A stretch of DNA of 64,000 nucleotides from Sphaerolaimus hirsutus (lineage: Eukaryota; Nematoda; Chromadorea; Monhysterida; Sphaerolaimidae): the NCBI GenBank assembly GCA_964036195.1, contig CAXIWS010000690.1:1-64000 (forward strand), in the 5' to 3' direction. The position numbers and the translations under genes were made by a program. Shown piece after piece: positions 52,585-63,945 of this stretch. How positions within the stretch are numbered: position 1 is the stretch's first letter; each line of letters opens with the position of its first letter. The notes under the pieces were generated by a model, which had not been told where the DNA came from, ran no database searches, and worked only from the letters and a program-made list of their open reading frames with translations.

Positions 52585-53085
52585 ATGTATCCCAGAGGCA
52601 TAACCCCCCCCCCCCCAACCGGCCAGCTATCTATCTATCTATCTGGTGCGATTTTTGAGAAATTTTGCCCAAATTTTTGCTTAAAATCGATAATTTTTGT
52701 ACCTTTTTATAGTTTTTCACCTTAAAAATCACTATTGTATGTGTTTCATTGCCTATTTTCAGTTAATTGTGTACTTGCGTAGGTTTAAAATGACTAAAAA
52801 TAGGTATATAACCATGTATATAGCCGAAAACCATGCCTTTGTAGTGAAAAACTAAAAAGGTGTGAAAATTAACAATTTTGAGTGAAAATAGGGGCAAAAT
52901 TTCTCAAAAATCATTCCAGATAGATAGATAGATGGCTGAGCGATTTGGGGGGGGGGCTCATGGGGTAGTAGCCAAAAATTTTGTCTTGGGATATATAGAT
53001 AGCTGAGCAGCCTCTGTTATAGATAGATAGCTGGCCGATTTGGGGGGGCAGCCCCCCCCTCCTGGAGACCCCTGCACCCACACAA
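52585..53085. repeat. palindromic element with GATA arrays
   Basis: CTATCTATCTATCTGG on the left and CCAGATAGATAGATAG on the right enclose mirrored TTTTTGAGAAATTTTGCCC blocks. C-runs at the outer edges. Confidence 0.6.
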
Positions 53086-53139
53086 AACTGGCTATTGTTT
53101 ACTATGATCCTTCACAAAAATTTATGGTGAAATAATTAA

Positions 53140-53310
53140 GGTTCAAAATGAAATATTGTATAGAATATTGAATATTGGATAATGACAATTTTTTAATATT
53201 GAATACTGATATCGAAGATTTTGAAAAAATATAGAATATAGAATATCAATATCAAAATTTTGAAAAATTATAGAATATCAACCATTTTTTCAATATATCG
53301 AACCTGTGTT
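53140..53310. repeat. decayed family A arm
   Basis: GAATATTGGATAATG and CAATATATCGAACCTGTG blocks resemble the right arm of A-2. Confidence 0.45.
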
Positions 53311-53584
53311 GTGTCCCTAAATTACGTTATTATTTTCATTTTGAAATATGTATGTATACAGTATAACAATGTATACAGATGAAAATAGTGATTATAGAGG
53401 AGAAAATTGGCAAAATAGAGCAAATTTTAGCAATTTTTAGCTAATTTTGAGCTTTCACTCTTGTTTGTATAATACACACTCATGAATGCTACAATGTGAC
53501 AGTGAAATTCCTGCTTGTGACACCAAAAATGCCACTTGTGACATTCACAAGTGCACAAGCACTTACACCGCCTATGATGAAAAT

Positions 53585-53730
53585 TGTGTATCCAAATCTT
53601 ATGTTTTTGTATTCAAAGCTTGTGTTTGTATCCAAATCTTATGTTGTTGTTTCCAAATCATCTTTGTATAAAAATCCACATGTCCACATAAGATTTGGAT
53701 ACAAAACATAAGATCTGGATACAATTTGGT
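53585..53730. repeat. TATCCAAATCTTATG palindrome
   Basis: GTATCCAAATCTTATG units followed by the inverse CATAAGATTTGGATAC. Same block as in N-1, N-2 and 11247-11385, here next to an N-like tail ending near 53930. Confidence 0.65.
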
Positions 53731-54634
53731 TGACAATTGACACCCTACTTTACATTTGACATGACAAATGGCACTTTGCATGACATTTTACATTTTTATA
53801 CAATTTTAGAAATATTTTACAAAAATTGGAATTTTTATACAATTTTTTTTTGTTGAAAATTTCCATTTTATTTTATTTTATTCTTAAATTTTCTATTCTA
53901 TTTTTATTATCCTCCAAGATTTTGCCAACACTGTTTCTAAGGAATTGCAGAGGTGACGGTGTGGTCCATTGCCATATTTCCCAGTGCCTTTAACATCACT
54001 AATTATAGTATGATCAAAACGTTTCATTTTTCAAAAACTTAGTCGAATCAGCATGGGGAAGCTTGGCATCACTAAACCGATGCCAAAATTGAATTCTACA
54101 TATCCTCCTGATCATTTTAAGTGTAGAATGGTCTAAATTAGTTGAAAAATGAACAAGATATGAAGCATCAAAAAAATTTGTCAGAGTCATGCAAATTAGC
54201 CTCGCTAGCGAGGCGTTCCAACAACTTCTTAACAAATTCCTATTTTTTTTACAGATGTGTTCAAAAAGTGTTGTCACAAGCTGTGAACGTGCTTTGCTTG
54301 TGACGACATTCTACAGTTGCCATCACCCAGTGGCATGAGAAGTCACTGCAAAGTACATGCAATTCATAGCACATTTAAATAAATACTTTGTGCCAACAAT
54401 ACTGTGGTATCATCTGAGCAAAAAAGTGGCATTTTGAGTGCATAATATCAAAATTTTTGTTTGTCGGCAACTACGAGGCCGATTTTTGTCGGAAATAACG
54501 AGGCCTATTTGTCATCACACACATAAAATTTGCAATTTTCATAAAAAAATGTCTGACGACACAAATTTTTTGTCGTCACATGAAATCCGTGTTAACATGG
54601 CCTTAGAGTACATTCCAACCAAAGATGTCTGTGT

Positions 54635-55228
54635 TAGGGTTGGGAATTTCAAAATTTTCTTTTCCGGTTCTCGGTTCTAAAAAAATTCGGTTCGGTTCTC
54701 GGTTCCTCAAAATTAACGGTTCCGGTTCTCGGTTCAGTTCTTTCGGTTCCAAATTTTCAAAAATTTCGGTTCCGGGTAATGAAAAAATCGGGTATCGGGC
54801 AATAATAAGCTGAATAAAGGAAAAACAACACAGTTGTAGTGTAGCAAACATCATACATGAAACAATGTGCAAATCCAAACAAAGCAGCTGTTTCAATCTC
54901 ATTTCGTCTCAAACAACAATAACCAATACTGCAAATGGATATCAATTCAAACTGTATTTATAATCAATCTGTTTCAGTGCCCTCTGTAAAACGCAACGGT
55001 GCAAATGTTGCATTTTGATACGATTATTGTATAAAATTTCTCGGTTCTTTTGTTCGGTTCCGGGTCTAACTGTCGGTTCTCGGTTCCAGTTCGGGTATTT
55101 TTTTCGGTTCCGGTTCTCGGTTCCAAAAAAGCGCTCGGTTCCAGTTCGGGTATTTTTTTCGGTTCCGGTTCTCGGTTCCAAAATAGCGCTCGGTTCTTGG
55201 TTCGGTTCGGTTCGGTTCCCCAACCCTA
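54635..55228. mobile_element. family E MITE (GGTTC arrays)
   Basis: TAGGGTTGGGAATTTC to GGTTCCCCAACCCTA, with 8-bp duplication GTCTGTGT (54627-54634, 55229-55236). Arms of TTCGGTTCCGGTTCTCGG. Confidence 0.9.
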
Positions 55229-55288
55229 GTCTGTGTTGAGAAATTTGTAGTGGATGTGAATAGCCATAGCTGTGGTGGAAATCCCAAG

Positions 55289-55451
55289 AACGGTGCACTA
55301 TTCCGCATTTTGGCCTATCCCGCACACAAACCCATCACGCACACTGCCTATCTCGCACATTACACCGGCAAGATGCGGGATAGGCCAAGATGCGGGATAG
55401 ATGGGTAGCTAAATGTGCGGGATTAGCCAAAATGCGGAATAGTGCACCGTC
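55289..55451. mobile_element. family X MITE in the left introner arm
   Basis: 163-bp near-palindrome, AACGGTGCACTATTCCGC to GCGGAATAGTGCACCGTC. 8-bp duplication ATCCCAAG (55281-55288, 55452-55459). Confidence 0.88.
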
Positions 55452-55664
55452 ATCCCAAGCCCTGTAAAGTGCAAAGTAAAGTGTCAAATGTAAAGTCAAA
55501 TGCAAAGAAAAGTGTCAAATGTAAAGTCAAATGCAAAGTAAAGTGTCAATTATCATGCAAAGTTCAGTAAAAAAATCATTTCTTTTTTTTGTTTTGATTG
55601 ACACTTTACTCTGCATTTGACTTTTCATTTAACACTTTACTTTACACTTTACAGGGCTTGGGAT

Positions 55665-56468
55665 TAGGGTGGCAGACGGTACGGCCTTGCGGTAAACCGT
55701 ACGGTACGGTAAATTTTCTATTTTGTGGTAAACGGTATGGTACGGTAAATCCTCAATTTTGCGGTAAACGGTACGGTACGGTAAATCTGAAAAGTGCGGT
55801 ACGGTACGGTACAGTACGGTAAATTTTCGTTTGTCAGAAATGTATCAATGCGGGACTACAGACAACCTTTACTTCATAAATTGACACTAAATTCAATTAA
55901 TCAATTTGTTAATGGACTTTATAACACAATAACAGTGTGATGACATAGAATTAGATTACCCACAAGGCAGGGGATCAATATATTGATGCTACCCTACTTC
56001 CAACTACATATGTCACTGCAACAAATAAGCTCAAAACATTGCAGGTGATGTTTCACAACTTAAGAGTGATTTGAAGCACATGGCTTGATATTATAAGTTT
56101 TAGTTTTAGTTATCAACACATTATACCAATCTAATGGCGTACAGCAATATTGCATGCAGAAGTGAAAGGGCTTCAAATCAGTGGAAACAATGTAGTCAAA
56201 TTCGCGCGCTTGCGCGCAAAAAATTGCAGAACACGACATTTTAAGGTGAATTTTAAGGTGTATATTTAAGGTCAATCTGATTAAAATTTACCGCATTTTT
56301 GCAGTAAATGAGTGCGGTACGTGGTACGGTACGGTAAATTTTGGAATATGCGGTACGCGGTACGGTACGGTAAATTTCCAAAAGTGCGGTAAACTGTACG
56401 GTATGGTATGGTAAATTTTCCAAAAATGCGGTACGGTACGGTACGGTACGGTAAATTCTGCCACCCTA
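55665..56468. mobile_element. family F MITE (GGTACGGTA arrays) in the right introner arm
   Basis: TAGGGTGGCAGACGGTACGG to TTCTGCCACCCTA. 8-bp duplication CTTGGGAT (55657-55664, 56469-56476), the reverse complement of X's target. Confidence 0.9.
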
Positions 56469-56961
56469 CTTGGGATTGCCCCTTGGTTGAATAAAATGTG
56501 CCCATGTATGAATATTTCATGTTTTTTTGAGGGGCCAGTCTGAAATGCAAAATTTTATTATGGTAAAATAGGCAAATTTTTCAAGCGTCATGAACTAGAA
56601 TGTAAAATGCTCTTTAGTGTGCAAAAAATTGCTGGTAATCTTAAACGTAACCCGGCACTTGGCACATGTACCGAAAAATATGCATTCCTGTCAACATCAA
56701 TTTATAGGCTATTTTCAGTTGACTGCCAATTGACTAAATAATGTAAGTGTCAACAAATAAGTAAATCATATTTTAGGGCAATTCTACTCAAATTGGCGGC
56801 AGTCTAATTTGTATTCTATTATTGTCAAACAATTCAACGATTGATTTTAATTCTCAGCGGTGTAATGTTGAGCAACTTTGAGGACGGATATACAGATCCG
56901 AACGCTTCTAGGGATGGTGTAATTTCCGGTGTGTCAATTTTATTAACCTTTCTACATTCGG

Positions 56962-57715
56962 GGTGCTCTCATTAGGGTTGGCCGATGTTTTTTTTAAACG
57001 TTTTAAAAAAAAAAAACAACGTTTTTTTTATTTAAAAAAACATGACGTCCGAAATGTTTTTTTAAAAAAAAAAACATCTGCCGAAATTTTTAGTACTAAG
57101 CACTAGGTATTTTGCAAAATTTTTGCGCGCAAGCGCGCAATTTCACACACAAATTGACATTGGTGGTTGTTTTCATTGGTTTTGTTGCATTTTTAGTATC
57201 AAAACATCCATTTCTATGTGCTACCATGGGTGAATAAGCCGACATATGTTGCTGTAATATATAATATTGAGGTAATGTGCTTCCATGTACCTCCACAGTG
57301 TGTAACTTCACTCCCAAAGTAACAACCTCCTTTTATAACCTTGTTTGATCACCATTCCGTGCCAAACTTTACCTGAAGTCACGAACATTTGACTATAAGG
57401 CGATATACGAACGATATGTCGACGAAAAATGGATATTTTTGACACAAATCACCACTTATAATGCTATCCCATGGCTCCACAGCCATTATATGGTCATATT
57501 TAACATCACAGAGTATTGCCAGTGTCTGATATACCTATATATGTTGACACTAGGTCATATCTGGGAGCTTTTAAAAAAAAACGTTTTTTTTTAAAAAAAA
57601 ACATCGAGTTAAAAAAAACGTTTTTTTTCCAACCCTAGCTCTCATACCCTGTGAAATGCCCTGTAATATGTCAAACGTCATGCAAAGTTTCTAAAGTCAT
57701 GGAAAAGCCTATTCT
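56962..57715. mobile_element. introner-family fragment carrying B-2
   Basis: The left end GGGTGCTCTCAT continues after B-2 as ACCCTGTGAAATGCCCTG and TGTCAAACGTCATGC. The right half is missing. Confidence 0.65.
56973..57637. mobile_element. family B MITE, copy 2
   Basis: TAGGGTTGGCCGATG to TTTTCCAACCCTA, with duplication GCTCTCAT (56965-56972, 57638-57645). The interior matches B-1 in reverse (GCGCGCAAGCGCGC region, ATGGATATTTTTGACAC). Confidence 0.92.
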
Positions 57716-57914
57716 GAAGAAGCTGACGAATTTTTTATTCTCCAACTAGTTGACAGACACCTTATTCTGGTTAACTCAAATGCGTCTAAAGTTGGTTAAA
57801 TGAAAAAAGGCAAAAGCACAATACAAAACATCGATCATGAAATGAACAAGACTAGCATGTTATTGTGTAAATAAAGCATGTTTTGTTGAATGAGTTGATG
57901 GAAACATGCTTGAG

Positions 57915-58028
57915 AATTCTGACGAAATAAAAATTCCTCCCCTTAAATAATTCCCCCCTTGAATAATCCCCCCTCAAAAAAGTCTGACGAAAAAATAATA
58001 CCCCAGGGGGATGTTTTAAGCAAATACG
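57915..58028. repeat. family J-like partial element
   Basis: CCCCTTGAATAATCCCCCC then AAGCAAATACGGTA. Left terminus not clear. Confidence 0.5.
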
Positions 58029-58039
58029 GTATGTTGTTT

Positions 58040-58205
58040 ATAGGATGTCAAAAATCCATTTCCGTTTCCGCTTTACCACAGGAAAATTTTTACCTTTCCA
58101 TTTTCCGTTTTCCGGCAGCTGAAATTTTTTTACCTTTCCGTTTTCCGGCAGCCGAGTTTTTTTTACCTTCCCGTTTTCCGTTTTCCGGCAGCTGAAAAAT
58201 TTTTC
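58040..58205. repeat. family G fragment
   Basis: TTTCCGTTTTCCGGCAGCTG units. Starts near AGGATGTCAAAAATCC. No right terminus. Confidence 0.6.
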
Positions 58206-58340
58206 CCAAGCAGGGGGCAATCCCAAGCCCTGTAGGTAGAGTAAAAAATAGCCAAAATAGTTAAAAATAGTCAAAGAGATGTAGACACCATCTTTTGATT
58301 TTGAATGTTTGGATACTTATTCCATCATAAAATTTGTAAA

Positions 58341-58581
58341 CGGTATTTCCTCGAAATACCCCCTGGGGGTTTATTTTTTCAGAGTGAAAACTTTGAAAGA
58401 AAAACGTGAAAAATGCAACAATAACCACCATTTATAAGTTTTTACAGCCTTATATAAGGATGTAGATGGTATAAACGATGTTCTAACGTAACACAGTAAG
58501 TGTTTTGACAGTCTGTTATGCATTTCCCGGACCACAAATTCATAGTGCCCATTTTGAGGGGGGTATTTTGAGGAAATACGG
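58341..58581. mobile_element. family J MITE, copy 6
   Basis: CGGTATTTCCTCGAAATACC to TTTTGAGGAAATACGG. Confidence 0.68.
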
Positions 58582-58633
58582 TAACTTATACATAAATGCA
58601 TACCTCATGTAAAATATGCACTGTTTTACATTA

Positions 58634-59034
58634 CCGTATTTCTTAGATTTTATTGACCGCCAATGTATCGTTTCATAAGCCATTTGGGGGGGGGGGGGCA
58701 ATGTAAACGAGCAGGGCAAAGTGAATGAACATGGCAATGTATATCCCATATAGTATTTTCCATGTGCATTTCTTAATTAGATATGAATGTGGAATAAGTA
58801 TAATGAAAACTACACTTTGCGTTCATCATAAATTAGGTAAATTTTCCAGTAGTAGAGCTTTAGACACCTTAGAACAGCAAACATTAAGTGATGAATATGA
58901 TAACGCAACATCGCTATTTTCATACGCCAATGTATTTGAACATGGCAATGTATTTTTCGGATGCCCCGCAGACCCGACAATGTAAACGAGCAAGGCAATG
59001 TAAATGAACAGTCAATAAAATCGAAGAAATACGG
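58634..59034. mobile_element. TA-flanked MITE Y (AATGTAAACGAGC units)
   Basis: CCGTATTTCTTAGATTTT to AAAATCGAAGAAATACGG, TA on each side. GGCAATGTAAACGAGCA units near both ends. Confidence 0.75.
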
Positions 59035-59099
59035 TATGTTGTTTAGTCCAACTGAAATGATCATGCGCCTTTAATCAATTTGATGAAAGAACTCAAAAA

Positions 59100-59205
59100 A
59101 ACTTTACGGTATTTTCTGTGTTTCTGTGTTCTCCATAAAAAACTCAATTGAGTTTTGAGTTTTTCACAATTTCTGAGTTTCTGTGTTTTTCCCATCGTTG
59201 CTATC
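59100..59205. repeat. family K right-arm fragment
   Basis: TTTCTGTGTTCTCC and AAAACTCAATTGAGTTTTG units ending TTTTTCCCATCGTTG. Confidence 0.5.
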
Positions 59206-59240
59206 AACCTACTGTATTTCCTCGGATTACACTCCTGGGG

Positions 59241-59866
59241 CCAGATTTAATACTCCCTACAGATTTGTAGGGTAGGGCGTACGCCCGATAGATTTTTTTA
59301 AGTTCAGCCGCATCGACGCACATGCACCGAGAGCAAGGCGGTTCATAAAATACACGAAACTATCCCTTAAGGTCGCCGATATTGCAATATGACGTATATC
59401 GCTTCGATTTTGGCTCGGAAATCACGATTTCGTCATTTCTTGGCCGTCTGCCATTTCGTTTTTTATTTTATTTTGTCGGGCAGGTTACTCGCATAAGTCG
59501 CGCTTTTGTACGCTCGTGCATGCATTTCTTTCTTGTCGCTGCCCTCATGGTTTTGGTTGCAGACAGTGAACACTAAAAAAGTGACTACCTGCCTACACAA
59601 AAGCGCGACTTTTGCGAGTAACCCGCCTGACAAAATAAAATAAAAAACGAATTGACAGACGGCCAAAAAATGACGAAATCGTGATTTCCGGGCAAAAATC
59701 GAAGTGATATACGTCATATTGCAATATCGGCGACCTTAAGGGATGGTTTCGTATATTTTACGAACCGCCTTGCTCTCGGTGCATGTGCGTCGATGTGGCT
59801 AAACTTTAAAAAATCTGTCGGGCATACGCCCTACTCTACAAATCTGTAGGGAGTATTAAATCTGGC
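59241..59866. mobile_element. foldback element Q, 300-bp arms
   Basis: Begins CCAGATTTAATACTCCC and ends with the inverse. Nearly the whole 626 bp is one inverted repeat with about a 20-bp loop around 59565, and mismatches are few. CCTGGGG flanks both sides. It sits in the arm of a J-type element. Confidence 0.85.
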
Positions 59867-60478
59867 CCCTGGGGGGTTTATTTTTTCAGACTGGAAGTTT
59901 TGAGGGGGGTTAAACGAGGGGATTTTTGTTTCGTTATAAATTTGGTGAATTCTCAGTAACTTCATTTGTTGTTTGTAGTGTACGAATTTTATTTTATTTT
60001 ACGTTTCCACAAGTAACACTTTAGTTTAAAATACATTTTGCTTTAGTATTTTTAATCAAAAATGGGAAAGCGTATTAATGTTTACTTTTTCCAGAAATAC
60101 CAGTATTACAACATCTCTGTTTTCAAATACTGCATCTCCAATACGATAAGTTTTTCTATACATGTGTGAGTTGAGTGTAGTGATGGAAAAGCGCCAGGAA
60201 AAATGGCGCGAGGCGCCAATGGCGCCATGGCGCCATTCAAAAAAATGGCGCCGGGCGCCAAAGGGCGCCAGCGAAAATGGCGCCACGGCGCCATCTGAAA
60301 AAATGGCGCCAGGCGCCAAAGGGCGCCAGAAACAATGGCGCCGGGCGCCAAAATGGCGCCAACTGTTAGTCATTATTGCAGCATGTAATATATCAATCGA
60401 GGGTTTTAGAAGAGCAATGTCTTATACGATTTTTTTCATGTATTTAAACAGCCTAAAAACTGCATCTTAACATGAATA

Positions 60479-60920
60479 CCGTATTTCCTCAAAATACCCC
60501 CCCCCCCCTTCGAAATACCCCCCCCCCCTCAAAATGGACACTATGAACTTATAAACCCCCCCCCTCGAAATACCCCCCCAAAAAAAATTAGTGTATAGAG
60601 AACGTAAATGACAAAGGCTGCGGTTTGTCATCCCGGCAATGCAGAAAACACGTTAAAAACGATGACTCTGTTATGTGAGAACAGTGTTTGTACATCTACA
60701 CACTTATAAATGTCTTTAGAGTCTTATAAATGGCGATTTTTGTTGCATTTTTCGACGTCTGCGTACGTTTCAGACGACATTTTAGTAGTGGGATTTCAAA
60801 AAATTTCTGGCGAAATAATAACCCCCCCCCTCGAAATACCCCCCACCCCTCGTTTAACCCCCCCTCAAAATTCTCACTCTGAAACAATAAACCCCCCGGG
60901 GGTATTTCGAGGAAATACGG
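60479..60920. mobile_element. family J MITE, copy 5
   Basis: CCGTATTTCCTCAAAATACC to CGAGGAAATACGG, TA flanks. Shares interior text with J-4 in reverse (TGACAAAGGCTGCGGTTTGT). Confidence 0.85.
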
Positions 60921-61179
60921 TATTCATTTTACCTTGATAGCACTGATGTTGGTGAAAGTATTGGCACACCGCACGAGGAAATACGGTATAATATAGATTT
61001 ATATTCAAAAAATTGTATGGGGACCAGTGTCTTTATTTTTGACCCTTGCACTTTTTCAATGGCAAGTATTTGAACCGGAAATCACATTCTATCCCAATTT
61101 TCACAATTTCATACTATTTATAAGGTTATAACAGTTTTTCTAGCCTGAAACATAATAAATTTCTGACCATCTCAATAGG

Positions 61180-61375
61180 TATACTCTGCGGACATCACAC
61201 TTAGTATCGAAACCTACCATAACCCATCTGAATAATGAACCAAAAAGTGTACAGTTTTTTCATCATAATATTTCGTTTTTCTATGGGACGGTTACCTAAT
61301 AACAAAATTTATCACAGGGTTTTATTCATTGAATTATGGTAGAATGCTGTGCATACTGCGGTCCGCCGAGTATAC
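61180..61375. mobile_element. small U-type MITE, copy 2
   Basis: GTATACTCTGCGGACATC to GGTCCGCCGAGTATAC. See 51066-51254. Confidence 0.72.
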
Positions 61376-61454
61376 CATATTTCTTCTAATAGTTGTGCAC
61401 TCTTCTATTTTTTCATCAAACTTTGTACCTGCCCTTCTATTAGAAGAATATGGT
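61376..61454. repeat. family L short copy
   Basis: CATATTTCTTCTAATAG to CTATTAGAAGAATATGG, under 80 bp. Confidence 0.6.
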
Positions 61455-62271
61455 GATTGGATTTTGATACAAGCAAACTCCAAGTATTCAAAAATATCTC
61501 CAAGTATTCTCGAAGTATTCCAAGCAAAAGAATGTGCAATGTTAGCAAAAAAAGTAGACACGCTTAATCCTATAAAAATCTTTTTTATTCTGAATATAAG
61601 GTATACTCGGCGGACATGATACTCTGCCCTCGCACTCATTTATGTCTCACGTTGGAAGCGTGCCAATGATGATGAAGCATGCGATTTATTGTATAAAAGA
61701 TTATAATTCATTGTTGTGAATAAGATAACGTATAGCGTTATAACAGAGATGACTTTTTTCAACTTTTTATGAAAATGGCATGGGTAAAAAAAGTTGTTGG
61801 CACGCTTCCAGCGGGAACCACGCGTGCAGGGTGTAAAGCGACTGGAGTATACGTGAAAATGAATGAAAATGCACTCTCATCGCAGCATGTTGGCGCCATT
61901 TCTGGCGCCATCCAAAACAATGGCGCCGGGCGCCAAATTGGCGCCAGCAAAAATGGCGCCAAGTGCCAAGGGCGCCATGGCGCCATTTGGAATAAGGGCG
62001 CCAGGCGCCAAATGGCGCCAGAGAAGAGGGCGCCAATGGCGCCATGGCGCTGGCGCCCTTTGGCGCCATTTAAGGGCGCCAGCGCCATGGCGCCATTCCA
62101 TCACTAGTTGAGTGGCATTATTACATCACAGATATTAAGATGACTTGAAGGTCACAAGAGAACACTTGCATTGCATTTGTTTTCATTATCCTGACAAAAT
62201 TATGAATAGTTTTCGTATTATTTAGGAAAAATATGTTCTTGGATTGTATTAGAATTGTTGTGTATTGTGCT

Positions 62272-62738
62272 TAGCATTGAAAAAATCTCTGGGAGATTTA
62301 CCGTATTTGCTTGAATAGTTCCATCCCTTGAATAATCCCCCCCTCGAATAATCCCACCCCTGTAAGACGAGTGAGGAAAAAATTATCCCCCCTCGAATAA
62401 CCCCCCCTTTTAAAATTTGATTAATATGTTGTACCTAATTTGAACAAAAATGACATGTTATTGTGTTTACAAACCATATTTTTGATATATTAGTTGATAG
62501 AACATGCCTGAAAATTTGGACGAAATAATAATTCCCCCTCTTGAACAATTCCCCCTCGAATAGTCCCCCCCCCTCAAAAATGTCTGACGAAATAAAAATC
62601 TCCCAGGGGGATTATTTAAGCACACGGTATATTTAAAAAATCTCAGAAAATGTAAGATTTTCTGAGTTTTATATTTTTTCACGATTTTCCAGAGAGATCT
62701 AATCATTTTTTTGCAAAATCGGCCATTTTTCAATGCTA
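62272..62738. mobile_element. hAT-like element (TAGCATTG ends), copy 2
   Basis: TAGCATTGAAAAAATC to CATTTTTCAATGCTA, flanks ATTGTGCT / ATTGTGCC (7 of 8). J-9 is nested inside. Confidence 0.78.
62302..62627. mobile_element. family J MITE, copy 9
   Basis: CCGTATTTGCTTGAATAG to GGATTATTTAAGCACACGG, TA flanks. Confidence 0.75.
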
Positions 62739-62993
62739 ATTGTGCCTACACAACAGTTTTCAACAGAAATTTGGAAGACTCAAAAAGTAACGCATTTGAG
62801 TTAACTCAAATACGTTTTTTCAATACCCAACAACTGCAGTTGATTCATGTAAGCGTTCAAAACTGATTTCCAAGTGTTACTTCCAAATCTTCATGGAAAA
62901 TTAGGTATAATAGTGTGTGAGCCATTCCCTTTAGAAAAACATTCTTAAGTTTTTGTTACTGAACACATTTTTTTTGTTTTACTGTGTTAAAAG

Positions 62994-63928
62994 CAGAGTT
63001 GGAAAAACGTATTTACGTTTACCCGAAATACCCGGTTATTCGGGTATTTATACTTACGTTTACGTTTACGTTTTCCAAAAATACCGTTACGTTTTGTTAC
63101 GTTTTCCTGACCAAAGTACCCGGGTACTAGAGAAAACGTAAAAAAACTTGTAATCGTTCGCACGTGCACATGTTCAAATGGGCCGCACCACCTGCAGTCA
63201 ACAATATTCTTATGTTTTTGCATAAAAGTAACTTGTATACCTAGGTACATACAAAAAGCGGTGTATAAAAAAAGTGAATCACGATTGCAATTAATACACA
63301 TGGAATACTTGGTACATATTCATGAATGTGTTCAAATGCTGAACACAGAACCCTTTTTGTTTATTTGTGGAGTCTTGCGTTTATAATTTTTTTGTGATGA
63401 ATTCCGACGACGCCACTTGCAGCAACTATGAGTAGCACACGTTTTGAAACTGGCAGAGCGAGTGCAGCTCTGGTGCCAATCCCAGACTCTGTAGGATGCC
63501 CTGTAAAATGTAAAATTTCATGCAAATGTCAATACTCATGTTATATGCCCAGCAAAATGGCAACGATTTGCCACCTTCCAGGGCATTTTGCATGACTTTA
63601 GACATTTTGCACGCCATTTGACATTTTTAAGGCATTTCACAGGGTCTGGGACACCCCTAGAATTACCAGCGTAGTTGGACTTGGCCACACTTAAAACGGA
63701 AAGTGGTGCAGATGGAGCGATTGACCCATAATAAGGTGAAAATAATGGTATTTCCCAAATCACAATGGCAAATACTGTGTGTAAAATTTTTTACGTTTAC
63801 GTTTTTTTATACGTATTCCTTGGTATTTTAAAAATACCTTACGTTTTAGTATTTATACTGTTGATTTGGAAAAGGTATTTACGTTTACATTTACGTTTTC
63901 CAAAAATACCAGTATTTGCACAACTCTG
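62994..63928. mobile_element. family I hAT-like element, copy 2
   Basis: CAGAGTTGGAAAAACGTATT to TATTTGCACAACTCTG, with 8-bp duplication GTTAAAAG (62986-62993, 63929-63936). Contains an introner-like block and the AATTACCAGC stretch shared with copy 1. Confidence 0.88.
63473..63660 (+). mobile_element. introner-family repeat inside family I copy 2
   Basis: GTGCCAATCCCAGACTCTG to ACAGGGTCTGGGACACCCCTAG, 188 bp, starting GT and ending AG. The base after it begins AATTACCAGC, which in copy 1 also directly follows an introner end (CTGCCCCCAG at 7799). Confidence 0.75.
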
Positions 63929-63945
63929 GTTAAAAGGTACTTTTA

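Larger units (their letters stand above)
55275..56486. mobile_element. introner-family repeat carrying two MITEs
   Basis: Split into three pieces by X and F. Read without them, it has ends near GTGGAAATCCCAAG and CTTGGGATTGCCCC and mirrored AAAGTGTCAAATG units. No exon is visible beside it. Confidence 0.7.
60178..62106. mobile_element. family H element, copy 3, long form
   Basis: TAGTGATGGAAAAGCGCC to GCCATTCCATCACTA, with 8-bp duplication GTTGAGTG (60170-60177, 62107-62114). Both arms are saturated with GGCGCC (60190-60360, 61890-62095). The 1.5-kb interior holds J-5, a small U-type MITE and an L-type block, but no recognisable gene. Confidence 0.88.

Noticed and set aside
52585-53085. GATA repeats as a simple microsatellite
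   Set aside because: They occur in opposite orientation at the two sides of a palindrome, so they are element arms.
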